A stretch of DNA of 64,000 bases from Streptomyces sp. NBC_01723 (GCF_036246005.1 NZ_CP109171.1:7242001-7306000), one strand, 5' to 3'; positions 44,367 through 53,597 are shown, counted from the stretch's first letter. Translations and numbers: made by a program. The notes: generated from the letters alone by a model not told the origin.

Positions 44367-46334
44367 GTGGGGGAGTCAGTGCGGACTCTTGCGTACGGGG
44401 CATGGCCCTCGCCCATCGACGCGGCGCTCGCCGCCGCGCACGACGGGCGCCCCGACGACGTGGGCTTCGTCGGCGACGAGGTGTGGTGGACCGCGCCCCG
44501 GCCCACCGAGGGCGGGCGGCGCGCGCTGGTGCGGCGGCACCCCGACGGCACCGAGGAGCCGGTGCTGCCCCCGCCCTGGAACGTGCGCAGCCGCGTCATC
44601 GAGTACGGCGGCCGGCCGTGGGCCGCGGTCACCACCGACGCCGGTCCGCTGGTGGTCTTCGTGAACTTCGCCGACCAGCGGCTGTACGCCTACCGGCCGG
44701 GCGGTGCCGAGCCGCGTCCGCTCACGCCCGTCTCCCCGGTCGGCGGCGGCCTGCGCTGGGTCGAGCCGCAGGTGCGCCCCGAGCGCGGCGAGGTGTGGTG
44801 CGTCCTGGAGGAGTTCACCGGCGACGGGCCCACCGACGTGCGCCGCCTCCCGGTCGCGGTGCCGCTGGACGGTTCGGCCGCCGACGACCGGGACCGGCTC
44901 CGCGAACTCACCGGCGCACGGCACCGCTTCGTCACCGGACCGCGCGTCTCGCCCGACGGGCGACGCGCGGCCTGGCTCGCCTGGGACCACCCGCGCATGC
45001 CCTGGGACGGCACCGAGCTGATCGTCGCCGACATCGGCCCCGACGGCACCTTCCGGGACGCCCGGACCGCCGCCGGCGGCCCCGAGGAATCGGTCACCCA
45101 GGTGGACTGGGCCCCGGACGGCGCCCTGCTGTACGCCTCCGACCGCACCGGCTGGTGGAACCTCTACCGCGACGGATCGCCGCTGTGCGCCCGCGACGAG
45201 GAGTTCGGCGGGCCGCTGTGGAAGCTCGGCCAGCGCTGGTTCGCGCCCCTGGACAGCGGAGTGATCGCCGTCCTGCACGGCCGGGGCGCCGCCGTCCTCG
45301 GGATACTGGACCCGGAGACCGGCGACCTCGTCGACGCGGCCGGCCCCTGGACCGAGTTCGCGCCCGCCCTGGCCGCGCACGGCGAGCGGGTCGCCGGCGT
45401 CGGCGCGAGCCCGCACAGCGGCTACGAGGTCGTCGAGCTGGACGCCCGCACCGGCCGCGCCCGCGTGATCGGCTCGCTCCACGAAGACGTCGTGGATCCG
45501 GCGTACTACCCCCGGCCGGAGATCCGCACCTTCACGGGCCCGGACGGCCGCGACATCCACGCCCACCTCTACCCGCCGCACCACCCGGGCTGCCGCGCGC
45601 CGGAGGGCACGCTGCCGCCGTACGTCATCTGGGCGCACGGCGGTCCCACCACCCGCTCCCCGCTCGTCCTCGACCTGGAGATCGCCTACTTCACCTCCCG
45701 CGGCATCGGCGTCGCCGAGGTCAACTACGGCGGCTCCAGCGGGCACGGCCGGGAGTACCGCAACCGGCTGCGCGAGCAGTGGGGCGTGGTCGACGTCGAG
45801 GACTGCGCGGCCGTCGCCCTCGCCCTCGCCGAGGAGGGCACCGCCGACCGGCGGCGGCTCGCGGTGCGCGGGGGCAGCGCGGGCGGCTGGACCTCCGCGG
45901 CCTCCCTGGCCACCACCGACGTCTACGCCTGCGGCACGGTCATCTACCCCGTCCTCGACCTGACCGGCTGGGGCACGGGGGAGACCCACGACTTCGAGTC
46001 CCGGTACCTGGAGAGCCTGATCGGCCCGTACGCCCAGGTGCCCGGCCGGTACGCCGAACGGTCGCCCGCCGAGCACGCCGACCGCGTCACCGCCCCGTTC
46101 CTGCTCCTCCAGGGCCTGGACGACGTGATCTGCCCGCCCGTGCAGTGCGAGCGGTTCCTCGCCCGCATGGCCGGCCGCGGAGTGCCGCACGCCTATCTCA
46201 CCTTCGAGGGCGAGGGTCACGGCTTCCGCCGGGCGGAGACCATGGTGCGCGCCCTGGAGGCCGAACTCTCCCTCTACGCACAGGTCTTCGGGCTGGACCC
46301 GCAGGGCATCCCCACCCTGGAGCTGACCCGGTGA
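44367..46334 (+). CDS. S9 family prolyl oligopeptidase
   Basis: The 655-residue protein starts at GTG 44367 behind AAGGAG. Residues about 30-370 form a beta-propeller (TolB-like repeats such as RVSPDGRRAAWLAWDHPRMP); about 390-655 is the alpha/beta hydrolase with Ser504 in RGGSAGGWTS, Asp in LLLQGLDDVICPP and His in GEGHGFRRAE. There is no signal peptide, so it is cytoplasmic. It hydrolyses short peptides, as acylaminoacyl- or dipeptidyl-peptidases do. Its stop overlaps the start of the S66 gene. Confidence 0.93.
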   Translation: MGESVRTLAYGAWPSPIDAALAAAHDGRPDDVGFVGDEVWWTAPRPTEGGRRALVRRHPDGTEEPVLPPPWNVRSRVIEYGGRPWAAVTTDAGPLVVFVNFADQRLYAYRPGGAEPRPLTPVSPVGGGLRWVEPQVRPERGEVWCVLEEFTGDGPTDVRRLPVAVPLDGSAADDRDRLRELTGARHRFVTGPRVSPDGRRAAWLAWDHPRMPWDGTELIVADIGPDGTFRDARTAAGGPEESVTQVDWAPDGALLYASDRTGWWNLYRDGSPLCARDEEFGGPLWKLGQRWFAPLDSGVIAVLHGRGAAVLGILDPETGDLVDAAGPWTEFAPALAAHGERVAGVGASPHSGYEVVELDARTGRARVIGSLHEDVVDPAYYPRPEIRTFTGPDGRDIHAHLYPPHHPGCRAPEGTLPPYVIWAHGGPTTRSPLVLDLEIAYFTSRGIGVAEVNYGGSSGHGREYRNRLREQWGVVDVEDCAAVALALAEEGTADRRRLAVRGGSAGGWTSAASLATTDVYACGTVIYPVLDLTGWGTGETHDFESRYLESLIGPYAQVPGRYAERSPAEHADRVTAPFLLLQGLDDVICPPVQCERFLARMAGRGVPHAYLTFEGEGHGFRRAETMVRALEAELSLYAQVFGLDPQGIPTLELTR

Positions 46335-47263
46335 GCGGCGCCGTGGAACTGACCCGGCCGGACCGGCTCGCCCCAGGCGCCCGGGTGGCCGTCGTCGCGC
46401 CCAGCGGGCCGGTGCCCGAGGAGCGGCTCCAGGCGGGCCTGGACGTCCTGCGCGGCTGGGACCTCGACCCGGTCGTGGCACCGCACGTCCTGGACCGGCA
46501 CGGCACCTTCGACTACCTCGCGGGCACCGACACCGACCGGGCCGCCGACCTCCAGGCCGCCTGGTGCGACCCGTCCGTGGACGCCGTGCTGTGCGCCCGC
46601 GGCGGGTACGGCGTCCAGCGCATGGCCGACCTGCTCGACTGGGAGGCGATGCGCGCGGCCGGGCCGAAGGTGTTCGTCGGCTTCAGCGACATCACCGCCC
46701 TGCACGAGGCGTTCGCGACCCGCCTCGGGCTGGTCACCCTGCACGGTCCGATGGCCGCGGGGGTCGACTTCATCAAGAACGCGCGGGCGCAGGAGCACCT
46801 GAGAGCCAGCCTCTTCGCCCCCGACACCGTCCGGGTGATCGCGTCCGGCGGCTCCCCGATGGTCCCCGGCCGGGCGCGGGGCGTCACCCTCGGCGGCTGC
46901 CTCGCCCTGCTCGCCGCCGAACTGGGCAGCCCGCACGCCCGGCCCTCCGCGCGCGGCGGGCTGCTGTGCCTGGAGGACGTGGGGGAGGAGACGTACCGCC
47001 TCGACCGCTACCTCACCCAGCTGCTCCGCGCGGGCTGGCTGGACGGGGTCGCCGGGGTGCTGCTGGGCTCCTGGCAGGAGTGCGAGCCGTACGAGCGGCT
47101 GCGGCCCCTGCTGGCCGACCGGCTCGGCGGCCTCGGCGTCCCGGTCGTCGAGGACTTCGGGTTCGGGCACTGCGAGGGGGCGCTGACCGTCCCCTTCGGC
47201 GTAGCGGCGGAACTCGACGCGGACACGGGCACCCTGACCCTGGAGCGGCCCGCGCTGCGCTGA
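46331..47263 (+). CDS. S66 LD-carboxypeptidase
   Basis: The start is GTG 46331, overlapping the S9 stop (GTGA), giving 310 residues. The serine peptidase triad of the LdcA family is visible: Ser119 in VGFSDITALH, Glu in LLCLEDVGEETYRLDRYLTQ and His in FGFGHCEGALTVPFG. LdcA removes D-Ala from murein tetrapeptides in the cytoplasm during wall recycling; related MccF proteins cleave microcin C-type toxins. With the upstream M55, M20 and S9 enzymes this suggests cytoplasmic breakdown of wall-type or mixed D/L peptides. Confidence 0.93.
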   Translation: MSGAVELTRPDRLAPGARVAVVAPSGPVPEERLQAGLDVLRGWDLDPVVAPHVLDRHGTFDYLAGTDTDRAADLQAAWCDPSVDAVLCARGGYGVQRMADLLDWEAMRAAGPKVFVGFSDITALHEAFATRLGLVTLHGPMAAGVDFIKNARAQEHLRASLFAPDTVRVIASGGSPMVPGRARGVTLGGCLALLAAELGSPHARPSARGGLLCLEDVGEETYRLDRYLTQLLRAGWLDGVAGVLLGSWQECEPYERLRPLLADRLGGLGVPVVEDFGFGHCEGALTVPFGVAAELDADTGTLTLERPALR

Positions 47264-47283
47264 CGCCGGTCCGCGCGCCGCCG

Positions 47284-47478
47284 GGGCGTCGGACCGGGCG
47301 CGAAGGCGAGCACCACGTGTCCGCAGGTGATGAGCCAGGCGCCGTACAGCACCATCCTCTGTGGGCTGAGAGAGGATGCCCCCGGAGCCCGTAGGAAGGA
47401 GTAACGCTCCCACGGTTCGGTCGTCCTCCCGGATGTCCCGGCGGCGGGCGTGGCGTGCTGCTGCGGTGTCGGTTTCAT
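47284..47478 (-). pseudogene. Relic of a POT/PTR2 family peptide transporter
   Basis: An ATG at 47478 overlaps the stop of the oxidase gene (ATGA), the arrangement of a coupled downstream gene. The frame reads TEPWERYSF, matching the TExWERFSxYG signature of POT transporters, then jumps to RMVLYGAWLITCGHVVLAFA, which matches their third or fourth membrane segment, and then loses similarity. About 50 residues seem deleted at the join and the remaining C-terminal part is gone. The match is by recognition, not alignment. Confidence 0.55.
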
Positions 47479-48917
47479 TCGCTCAGTCCTGCCAGCCGGG
47501 ATCCGAAACGGGCGATGAGCGAGGTGTTCCGGGAGTGCCGGCTCTCCTCCCAGCGGTCGGCCACGCCGAAGAGCCGGTACATGCCGTGGACGCCCGTCCA
47601 CCGCAGCGGCTCGGGTTCCCAGCGCCCGGAGTAGTGGTCGTTCCACGGCAGCCGGGTCAGCGCGGTGTCGCGGTGCTCGGCCCGGTCGAGCAGGGTACGG
47701 GCGGCCAGCCGGGTGGCCGTCACACCGTGCCCGGCGTAGCCGCGCGCCACGCCGATCCTCGTCGCCCGGTCGAAGGTGATGCCGGCGCACCAGTCGCGCG
47801 TGACGCCGATGGAACCGCGCCAGGCGTGCTCGACGGAGAACGGCATGTCCGGGAAGAAGAGGCGGAGCCGCTCGCTGAGAGTGCGTACGGTCCGGGCGTC
47901 CACCCGTCCCTCGCCGGGGGTGCCGGAGTTGAAGGCGTACGGCGTGCCGCGGCCGCCGATGGCGATGCGGTCGTCGGCGGTGCGCTGTGCGTAGACGAAG
48001 GTGTGCGCCGCGTCGCCCAGGCACTCGCGGCCGTCCCAGCCGATGCGCTGCCAGACCTCCTCGGGCAGTTGGTTGGTGACGACCATGGAGGAGTTGACCG
48101 GAATGACGTCGCGCGCGCCCAGGCCGCGGGCGTCGCCGTCGATCTTTCCGGAGTAGGCCTCGACGCAGGCCAGGACGGTTCCGGCACGCACGGCGCCGCG
48201 CGATGTGGTGACGACGCCGGGCGCGATGCGCGTCGCCCGGGTGTCCTCGCAGATCCGCACGCCCTTGGCCCGCACGACGGCCGCGAGGCCGTGGACGAGC
48301 TTGGCCGGGTCGATCCGGACGGTGCTGCGGGTGAGCAGGCCGCCCAGGGCCGGCTGGACGGCGATCCGCTTCCTGACGGCCTCCGCGTCGAGCAGCTCCA
48401 GGTCCTGCGCGGGGTATCCGTGGGACAGGTCCGCGGCGTAGGTCGTCTCCAGGCGTTTCATCGCCGCGGGCGTGGTGGCCACCCGCAGGTGCCCTCCCCG
48501 GTGCTGGTCGGCCTCGATGCCCTCCTGTTCGAGGATGCGCAGGGTGTCGTCGACGCACCGGTGCATCTCCTCCTGGAAGGAGACGACGGCCGCGGCTCCG
48601 TCGCGTCCCCGCCTGCGCGAGGCCTTGGCGTAGACGGCCCGGTTGCCGGGGATGAGAGGGGAGAGCCAGCCGCCGTTGCGTCCGGAGGCGCCGTAGCCGA
48701 CCTCCTTGGCCTCGACGACGGTGATCCGCGCTTCGGGTCGTTCCGCGATGGCGTGGTAGGCGGCCCACAACCCGGTGAGACCACCGCCCACGACGACGAG
48801 GTCCTGCTCCTGGCCGGGCAGGTCCGTCGTCGTGCCGTGGGCCTCGCGGCCCGGGTCGGCGGCGGTGCGGGCCGCCGTCATCCAGTGCGATATCTGACCG
48901 TTGCGGTACGGAGTCAT
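47475..48917 (-). CDS. FAD-dependent oxidoreductase, DAO family (amine/amino-acid oxidase)
   Basis: The 480-residue protein starts at ATG 48917; the long upstream reading crosses the regulator gene and is discarded. LVVVGGGLTGLWAAYHAI (about 40-57) is the FAD-binding Rossmann motif, followed by EAKEVGYGASGRNGG, the flavin attachment region of DAO-family oxidases (gamma-glutamylputrescine oxidase, sarcosine oxidase and glycine oxidase types). It follows a cupin-type regulator on the same strand, a pairing common for putrescine or amino-acid catabolism. The specific amine is unknown. Confidence 0.9.
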   Translation of the reverse strand: MTPYRNGQISHWMTAARTAADPGREAHGTTTDLPGQEQDLVVVGGGLTGLWAAYHAIAERPEARITVVEAKEVGYGASGRNGGWLSPLIPGNRAVYAKASRRRGRDGAAAVVSFQEEMHRCVDDTLRILEQEGIEADQHRGGHLRVATTPAAMKRLETTYAADLSHGYPAQDLELLDAEAVRKRIAVQPALGGLLTRSTVRIDPAKLVHGLAAVVRAKGVRICEDTRATRIAPGVVTTSRGAVRAGTVLACVEAYSGKIDGDARGLGARDVIPVNSSMVVTNQLPEEVWQRIGWDGRECLGDAAHTFVYAQRTADDRIAIGGRGTPYAFNSGTPGEGRVDARTVRTLSERLRLFFPDMPFSVEHAWRGSIGVTRDWCAGITFDRATRIGVARGYAGHGVTATRLAARTLLDRAEHRDTALTRLPWNDHYSGRWEPEPLRWTGVHGMYRLFGVADRWEESRHSRNTSLIARFGSRLAGLSE

Positions 48918-48973
48918 GGGCGAGTCCCGGGGGTGAGGTGCTGGGTCGGTGCGTGGTGCGACGGTGCGGAGGC

Positions 48974-49546
48974 TCAGTAGGTGGGTGGCGCCATGGCCCA
49001 CAGGACCCGGGCCTCGTCCACGCCCGTGGTCTCGGCGACGCGGTGCGGGTCGCTGCTGCGGTAATGGACGGAGTCCAGGGCCGACAGCCGGTGCAGCTGG
49101 TCGCGGATCTGCACTTCCACCTCGCCGGAGAGGACCAGGAGGATCTCCTCGGAGCTGCCGTGCGTGTAGGGCTCGACGCCGGTGGACCCGCCCGGGGCGA
49201 AGTGGCCGAGGAGCACCTCGAGGTGGTCGAAGGACGACGGGGTCAGCTTGATCTTCGTGGCACCCTCGCCGAACGACATGCCGTGGGCGTCGCGGAAGCG
49301 CAGTACGGGGTTGGCCGCGCTGCCGCCCGTGGCGAAGAGGTCGCCGACGTTGAGCTTGAGTACCTCGCACAGCCGCTGGAGGGTGCGCACGCTGGCATTG
49401 GCCTGGTCCCGTTCGACCTGGGACAGGTAGCCCTCGGTGACTCCGGACCGGTCCGCCACATCCTTGAGGGTCAGGTGGAGGGCTCTTCTGCGGCGCCGCA
49501 GTCGTCCGCCCATGCCGGCCGCGGGGCCGGGGTGCTCGTTCGCCAT
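48974..49546 (-). CDS. XRE-cupin transcriptional regulator
   Basis: The 190-residue protein starts at ATG 49546. An XRE helix-turn-helix at about 15-70 (LTLKDVADRSGVTEGYLSQV) is followed by a cupin_2 domain (about 105-190: YTHGSSEEILLVLSGEVEVQ). PuuR and related regulators of putrescine and amino-acid catabolism share this design, with the cupin sensing a small molecule. It is upstream of the oxidase gene in the same direction and divergent from a GNAT gene, so it probably controls the oxidase and perhaps both directions. Confidence 0.92.
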   Translation of the reverse strand: MANEHPGPAAGMGGRLRRRRRALHLTLKDVADRSGVTEGYLSQVERDQANASVRTLQRLCEVLKLNVGDLFATGGSAANPVLRFRDAHGMSFGEGATKIKLTPSSFDHLEVLLGHFAPGGSTGVEPYTHGSSEEILLVLSGEVEVQIRDQLHRLSALDSVHYRSSDPHRVAETTGVDEARVLWAMAPPTY

Positions 49547-49641
49547 GGAACGGCAACTTAACAAGGGTTCGCTGGCGGCACAATGAATGTTGGTGGGAAC
49601 AAAGAAAACTTTGATGGCGTCGGTCCCTCTAGGCTGACCCC
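49547..49641. promoter_or_regulatory. AT-rich divergent promoter region with inverted repeat
   Basis: The gap between the cupin regulator and GNAT genes is unusually AT-rich for this genome and holds CAAAG-AAAA-CTTTG (49600-49613), a possible operator for the XRE-cupin protein. Confidence 0.4.
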
Positions 49642-50214
49642 ATGCCGCAGACCCCGTCCCGTCACCTCGCCGAGGGCCCTCGCGTGGGCATACGGCACTT
49701 CACCTACGCGGACGCCGCCGAGTTCACCGCCCGGGCCCGGGAGAGCAAGGACCTGCACCATCCCTGGCTCTTCCCGCCGGACAGCCCCCAGGCGTACGAC
49801 GCCTACGCGTCCCACCTGATCGAGGACCCCACCAAGGCCGGGTTCCTGATCTGCGAGAAGGACGGGGCGGGCGGTTCCGGCGACGGCGGGGCCATCGCCG
49901 GGTTCGTCAACATCAACAACATCGTCGAGGGCGGCTTCCTCAGCGGCGCCCTCGGCTACGGCGCCTTCGCGCACGCCGCCGGCCGGGGGCTGATGCGCGA
50001 AGGGCTGGGCCTCGTGGTGCGGCACGCCTTCGGACCGATGCGGCTGCACCGGCTGGAGATCAACGTGCAGCCGGGCAACGCCGCCTCCATCGCACTGGCC
50101 CGCTCCTGCGGCTTCCACCTGGAGGGTTTCTCACCGAGGATGCTGCACGTGGACGGGGCCTGGCGCGACCATCAGCGCTGGGCGATCACCGCCGAGACCG
50201 TGACTTCCGGTTGA
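49642..50214 (+). CDS. GNAT acetyltransferase, RimJ/RimL type
   Basis: The 190-residue protein starts at ATG 49642. Features of the RimJ/L group include VGIRHFTYADAAEFTARARE at the start, YGAFAHAAGRGLMREGLGLV as the acetyl-CoA motif A, and HRLEINVQPGNAASIALARS with CGFHLEG as motif B. RimJ/L enzymes acetylate protein N-termini, amines or antibiotics; substrate is unknown. It converges on and overlaps the next gene by 29 bp. Confidence 0.88.
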   Translation: MPQTPSRHLAEGPRVGIRHFTYADAAEFTARARESKDLHHPWLFPPDSPQAYDAYASHLIEDPTKAGFLICEKDGAGGSGDGGAIAGFVNINNIVEGGFLSGALGYGAFAHAAGRGLMREGLGLVVRHAFGPMRLHRLEINVQPGNAASIALARSCGFHLEGFSPRMLHVDGAWRDHQRWAITAETVTSG

Positions 50215-50533
50215 TCTTCATGGTGTCCAGGTCCGTCACCGTGGAGCGCAGTTCACCGAACCCGTAGCCGAGCCCGCGCAGCGTGTCCTCGGCCCGGTCC
50301 TCGGCGATGGCGGCCGCCATCTCGTCGCCGTCCGCCGCGTCCGAGACCACCACGTACCGCATCGAGAAGTGCTTCAGCGGCGACGGCTCGTACGACAGCG
50401 ACCCCTCCTCGGTGAACCGCATGCTCGTCATCCCGTGGTCACCGGCCTCGGCGAGCAGCCGGGCCCGCGCCTCCTCGGTCAAACCCTCCCAGGTGCCCCG
50501 GACGATCACCCGGTAGGTGTGCCGCTCGCTCAC
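50186..50533 (-). CDS. Small conserved protein (DUF6204-like)
   Basis: The 115-residue protein starts at GTG 50533 with AAGGAG 6 bases upstream. It reads YRVIVRGTWEGLTEEARARL, then SMRYVVVSDAADGDEMAAAI, then LGYGFGELRSTVTDLDTMKI, matching a small actinobacterial family without known function. It has no signal or membrane segment. The gene stands alone and overlaps the end of the convergent GNAT gene. Confidence 0.75.
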   Translation of the reverse strand: MSERHTYRVIVRGTWEGLTEEARARLLAEAGDHGMTSMRFTEEGSLSYEPSPLKHFSMRYVVVSDAADGDEMAAAIAEDRAEDTLRGLGYGFGELRSTVTDLDTMKINRKSRSRR

Positions 50534-50689
50534 GTGCCGCTCCTTCGTACGTACGCCGACCGCCCGACACCCTAAGCCCCCGCCCGCACCGCGCCCCACG
50601 GAATCAAACGTGAGTCACGTCGCGTGACGGTGACCGGCTCCGACCCTGTTCACCGTGGCGGGGAGCGGCTTCCATGGGGAACCGTGACG

Positions 50690-52669
50690 ATGATCCGACG
50701 TGAGGTACTGACCCTGCCCGCCGCGCCGCAGGGCCCGGACAATCCGCTGCCGCCGCTGCGCCCCCTGGACGAGGCGCACCGCATCGACGACCGGGACCGG
50801 CTCGGCCTGCCGCGCGACATGGCCCGCCAGGTCGACTACGAGCCGCTGCGCAGCCTGCTGCCCGTCATGGTCCGGGACGGGTACGGACGCGCCCGCGAGG
50901 CGCGGGAACTGGACGCGCTGGTCATCGAGAACGACCGGCTGCGCGCCACCGTGCTGCCCGCGCTCGGCGGCCGGATCGCCTCCCTGTGCCACAAGCCGAC
51001 CGACCGTGAACTCCTCTACGTCAACCCCGTCCTCCAGCCCGCCAACTTCGCCCTCAACGGCGCCTGGTTCTCCGGCGGCATCGAGTGGAACATCGGCGCC
51101 ACCGGACACACCACCCTCTCCTGCTCCCCCGTGCACGCCGCCCGCGTGCCTGCCCCGGACGGCGGCGAGATGCTGCGCCTGTGGGAGTGGGAGCGGCTGC
51201 GCGACCTGCCCTTCCAGGTCGACCTGTGGCTCCCGGAGGGCTCGGACTTCCTGTACGTGGGCGTCCGCGTCCGCAACCCGCACGAACGCCCCGTGCCGAC
51301 CTACTGGTGGTCCAACATCGCCGTGCCCGAGGACCGCCGGGTCCTCGCCCCCGCCGACGAGGCGTACCACTTCGGCTACGAGCGGCGGCTGCGCCGCGTG
51401 CCCGTCCCCGAGTACGACGGCACCGACCGGACGTACCCGCTGAACAGCACCTACGCCGCCGACTACTTCTACGACGTGCCGGACGGCCGGCGCCGCTGGA
51501 TCGCCGCGCTCGACGAGCACGGAAACGGGCTGGCGCAGACCTCCACCGACGTACTGCGGGGCCGGAAGCTGTTCGTGTGGGGCACCGGACCCGGCGGGCG
51601 CCGCTGGCAGGAGTGGCTCACCGAGCCCGGCACCGGCGGCTACTGCGAGATCCAGGCCGGCCTCGCCCGCACCCAGCTGGAGCACGTCAGGCTGGACGCG
51701 GAGAGCGAGGTGTCCTGGCTGGAGGCGTACGGGCCGCTCGAAGCCACGCCCGACGGCGACTGGCACACCGTGCTGCGCGGCGCGGAGGAGCGGCTGGAGA
51801 GCGCCCTGCCGCGGGCCGACGTCGACGCCGCGTACGAGGCCTGGCGGGCCCACGCCGACACCGAGCCCGGCGAGCGGCTGGCCACCGGCTCGGGCTGGGG
51901 CGCGCTCGAGGCGCTGCGCGCGGGATGGAAGCTGCCCGGCACCCCGTTCGGCGAGGACACCCTCGGCGAGGAGCAGGAACCGTGGCTGCACCTGCTGCGC
52001 GCCGGGACCCTCCCCGAGACCGGACGCCGCGAGCCGCCCGGCCCCACCCTGGTCGCCCGGCCCTGGCGGGACATGCTGGAGACCACCGCCGCCACCCCGC
52101 TCGCCGAGTACCACCTGGGGGTCGCCCAGTGGCACGGCGACGACCGGGCCCAGGCGGTCCGCAGCTGGGAGCGCGGCCTCAAGGACGCCGCCGACCGCTG
52201 GCCGTTGCTGCGCTGCCTCGCCGCCGCCGACCAGGCGGACGGTCACCCCGAGCGGGCCGCCGACCAGTACGCGGAGGCCTTCGACGACCTGTGCGAGCGC
52301 CGGCCGGAACCCGAGCGAGCTTCGGACGCGGACGCCCCGGACCGGGACGAACGGTGGGCAGCCGTCGCCGCCGCCCTCGGCCGGGAGGCCATCGGCGCGC
52401 TGCTCGCGGTCGGACGCACCGCCGACGCCCGCGCCGTGTGGGAGCGGCTGGACCCCGCGACCCGGGCCCGCGGCCGGTTCCGGCTGGCCGAGGGGGAGTT
52501 GCTGGCCGCCGAGGGCCGGCACGAGGAGGCGCGGGCCGTCTTCGACGAGGGCTTCGAGGTCGCCGACCTGCGGGAGGGCGGCGAGAGCATCGGAGCGCTG
52601 TGGGCGCGGCTCGGCGACGAACCGCTCCCGGCCCGGCACGACTTCCGGATGCGGCCGGACGCGGGGTGA
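50690..52669 (+). CDS. DUF5107 domain protein with TPR-like C-terminus
   Basis: With ATG 50690 (GGGGA 9 bases upstream) the protein has 659 residues; GTG 50684 is possible. Residues about 50-380 form a galactose-mutarotase-like domain (VLPALGGRIASLCHKPTDRE, GAWFSGGIEWNIGATGHT, YWWSNIAVPEDRRVLAPADE), the DUF5107 family. The C-terminal half is helical with TPR-like units (AQWHGDDRAQAVRSWERGL, DGHPERAADQYAEAFDDL). The fold suggests sugar or glycan binding; no activity is known for the family. It is transcribed alone. Confidence 0.82.
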   Translation: MIRREVLTLPAAPQGPDNPLPPLRPLDEAHRIDDRDRLGLPRDMARQVDYEPLRSLLPVMVRDGYGRAREARELDALVIENDRLRATVLPALGGRIASLCHKPTDRELLYVNPVLQPANFALNGAWFSGGIEWNIGATGHTTLSCSPVHAARVPAPDGGEMLRLWEWERLRDLPFQVDLWLPEGSDFLYVGVRVRNPHERPVPTYWWSNIAVPEDRRVLAPADEAYHFGYERRLRRVPVPEYDGTDRTYPLNSTYAADYFYDVPDGRRRWIAALDEHGNGLAQTSTDVLRGRKLFVWGTGPGGRRWQEWLTEPGTGGYCEIQAGLARTQLEHVRLDAESEVSWLEAYGPLEATPDGDWHTVLRGAEERLESALPRADVDAAYEAWRAHADTEPGERLATGSGWGALEALRAGWKLPGTPFGEDTLGEEQEPWLHLLRAGTLPETGRREPPGPTLVARPWRDMLETTAATPLAEYHLGVAQWHGDDRAQAVRSWERGLKDAADRWPLLRCLAAADQADGHPERAADQYAEAFDDLCERRPEPERASDADAPDRDERWAAVAAALGREAIGALLAVGRTADARAVWERLDPATRARGRFRLAEGELLAAEGRHEEARAVFDEGFEVADLREGGESIGALWARLGDEPLPARHDFRMRPDAG

Positions 52670-52686
52670 GCCCGTCCGGTCCGGGG

Positions 52687-53034
52687 CTAGGCCCGCCGGT
52701 CCACGTACTCGTAGATCGCGCCGTCCGGATGCCGGGCGATCAGGTTGCGGCCCGCGGGTGTCGGCACCGGGCCGGCGATGACGTCGCCCCCCAGCGAGGT
52801 GAGGATCCGCTGGGTCTCCTCGACGTCCGTCACGGCGATCGTCGCCGTCACCTTGCGCAACACCTCGAGCTGGGACTCGGGTCCGCTCATCAGCAGGAAG
52901 CAGCCGACCGCGGCGACCTCGACCCCGCCGCGCTCGGAACGCATGGCCCGGCCGCCGGCCAGACCCTCGTAGAAGGGGATCGCCTTGTCCAGGTCGTCGA
53001 CGTAGACGCGCAGTGTGGCTCCCAGAATGTCCAT
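52687..53034 (-). CDS. VOC family (glyoxalase-like) protein
   Basis: The 115-residue protein starts at ATG 53034. It is one vicinal-oxygen-chelate unit: TLRVYVDDLDKAIPFYEGLA opens the first beta-alpha-beta module and GPVPTPAGRNLIARHPDGAI closes the second. Such proteins act as dimers in glyoxalase, dioxygenase or drug-binding roles. Metal ligands are incomplete in appearance, so the function is open. Confidence 0.85.
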   Translation of the reverse strand: MDILGATLRVYVDDLDKAIPFYEGLAGGRAMRSERGGVEVAAVGCFLLMSGPESQLEVLRKVTATIAVTDVEETQRILTSLGGDVIAGPVPTPAGRNLIARHPDGAIYEYVDRRA

Positions 53035-53114
53035 GGGGACGAGCCTAGTTGGCGGCGGCCGGGTCCGACTCGCGCCCCGGCCATGGAAGTTCCGCGTCCG
53101 GGTACCCGCGAGGT

Positions 53115-53597
53115 ATGGACCGCATGGATCACTTGGAACACCTGGACAAGCATCTGGTCGACGAACTGGCACAGGTGGCACGGGAGACCGTGCGCGACGA
53201 GCTGCGCGAGCAGACCCGCAAGCAGCGCCGCAAGGCCACGCTGTACGCCGCGTCCGGTGCCGCCGCCCTGTACGCGGGCGCGGCCCTCGCCCTCGCCGTG
53301 GGTCTGGCGCTCGCCGTGGGACTGCCCGACTGGGCCGCCGCGCTGATCACGGCCGGCCTCCTGGGCGTCGCCGCGTATCTGCTGCGCGGTGCGGCCCGGC
53401 CCCACCCGTCGGCGCCGGGGTCCGGCCACGGCGTCGCGGGTGACGCGCCGGCCGTGCCGCCGGTCGCGCCCGAGGTGCCGCCGATGCCGCCGGTCGCGCC
53501 CACCGCCCCGGCGGGCACCCCCGCACCGGGCGGTACGGGACCGGCTGCGCCGCGCCAGGACGGCACCGACGCCGAGGGCCCGCGCGAGCGCGGCTGA
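53115..53597 (+). CDS. Small membrane protein, phage-holin superfamily III-like
   Basis: The 160-residue protein starts at ATG 53115. An amphipathic helix (residues 1-45, Glu/Arg/Lys-rich) leads into two adjacent hydrophobic segments (about 46-95) that match the actinobacterial holin-X/phage-holin-family domain, and a Pro/Ala/Gly-rich disordered tail follows. In chromosomal copies this family is a membrane protein of unknown role, not a phage holin. It is upstream of the ndh operon in the same direction. Confidence 0.72.
   Translation: MDRMDHLEHLDKHLVDELAQVARETVRDELREQTRKQRRKATLYAASGAAALYAGAALALAVGLALAVGLPDWAAALITAGLLGVAAYLLRGAARPHPSAPGSGHGVAGDAPAVPPVAPEVPPMPPVAPTAPAGTPAPGGTGPAAPRQDGTDAEGPRERG

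Noticed and set aside
53115..53597. A prophage marker because of holin similarity.
   Set aside because: No other phage gene is near. Actinobacterial chromosomes commonly carry this small membrane family.
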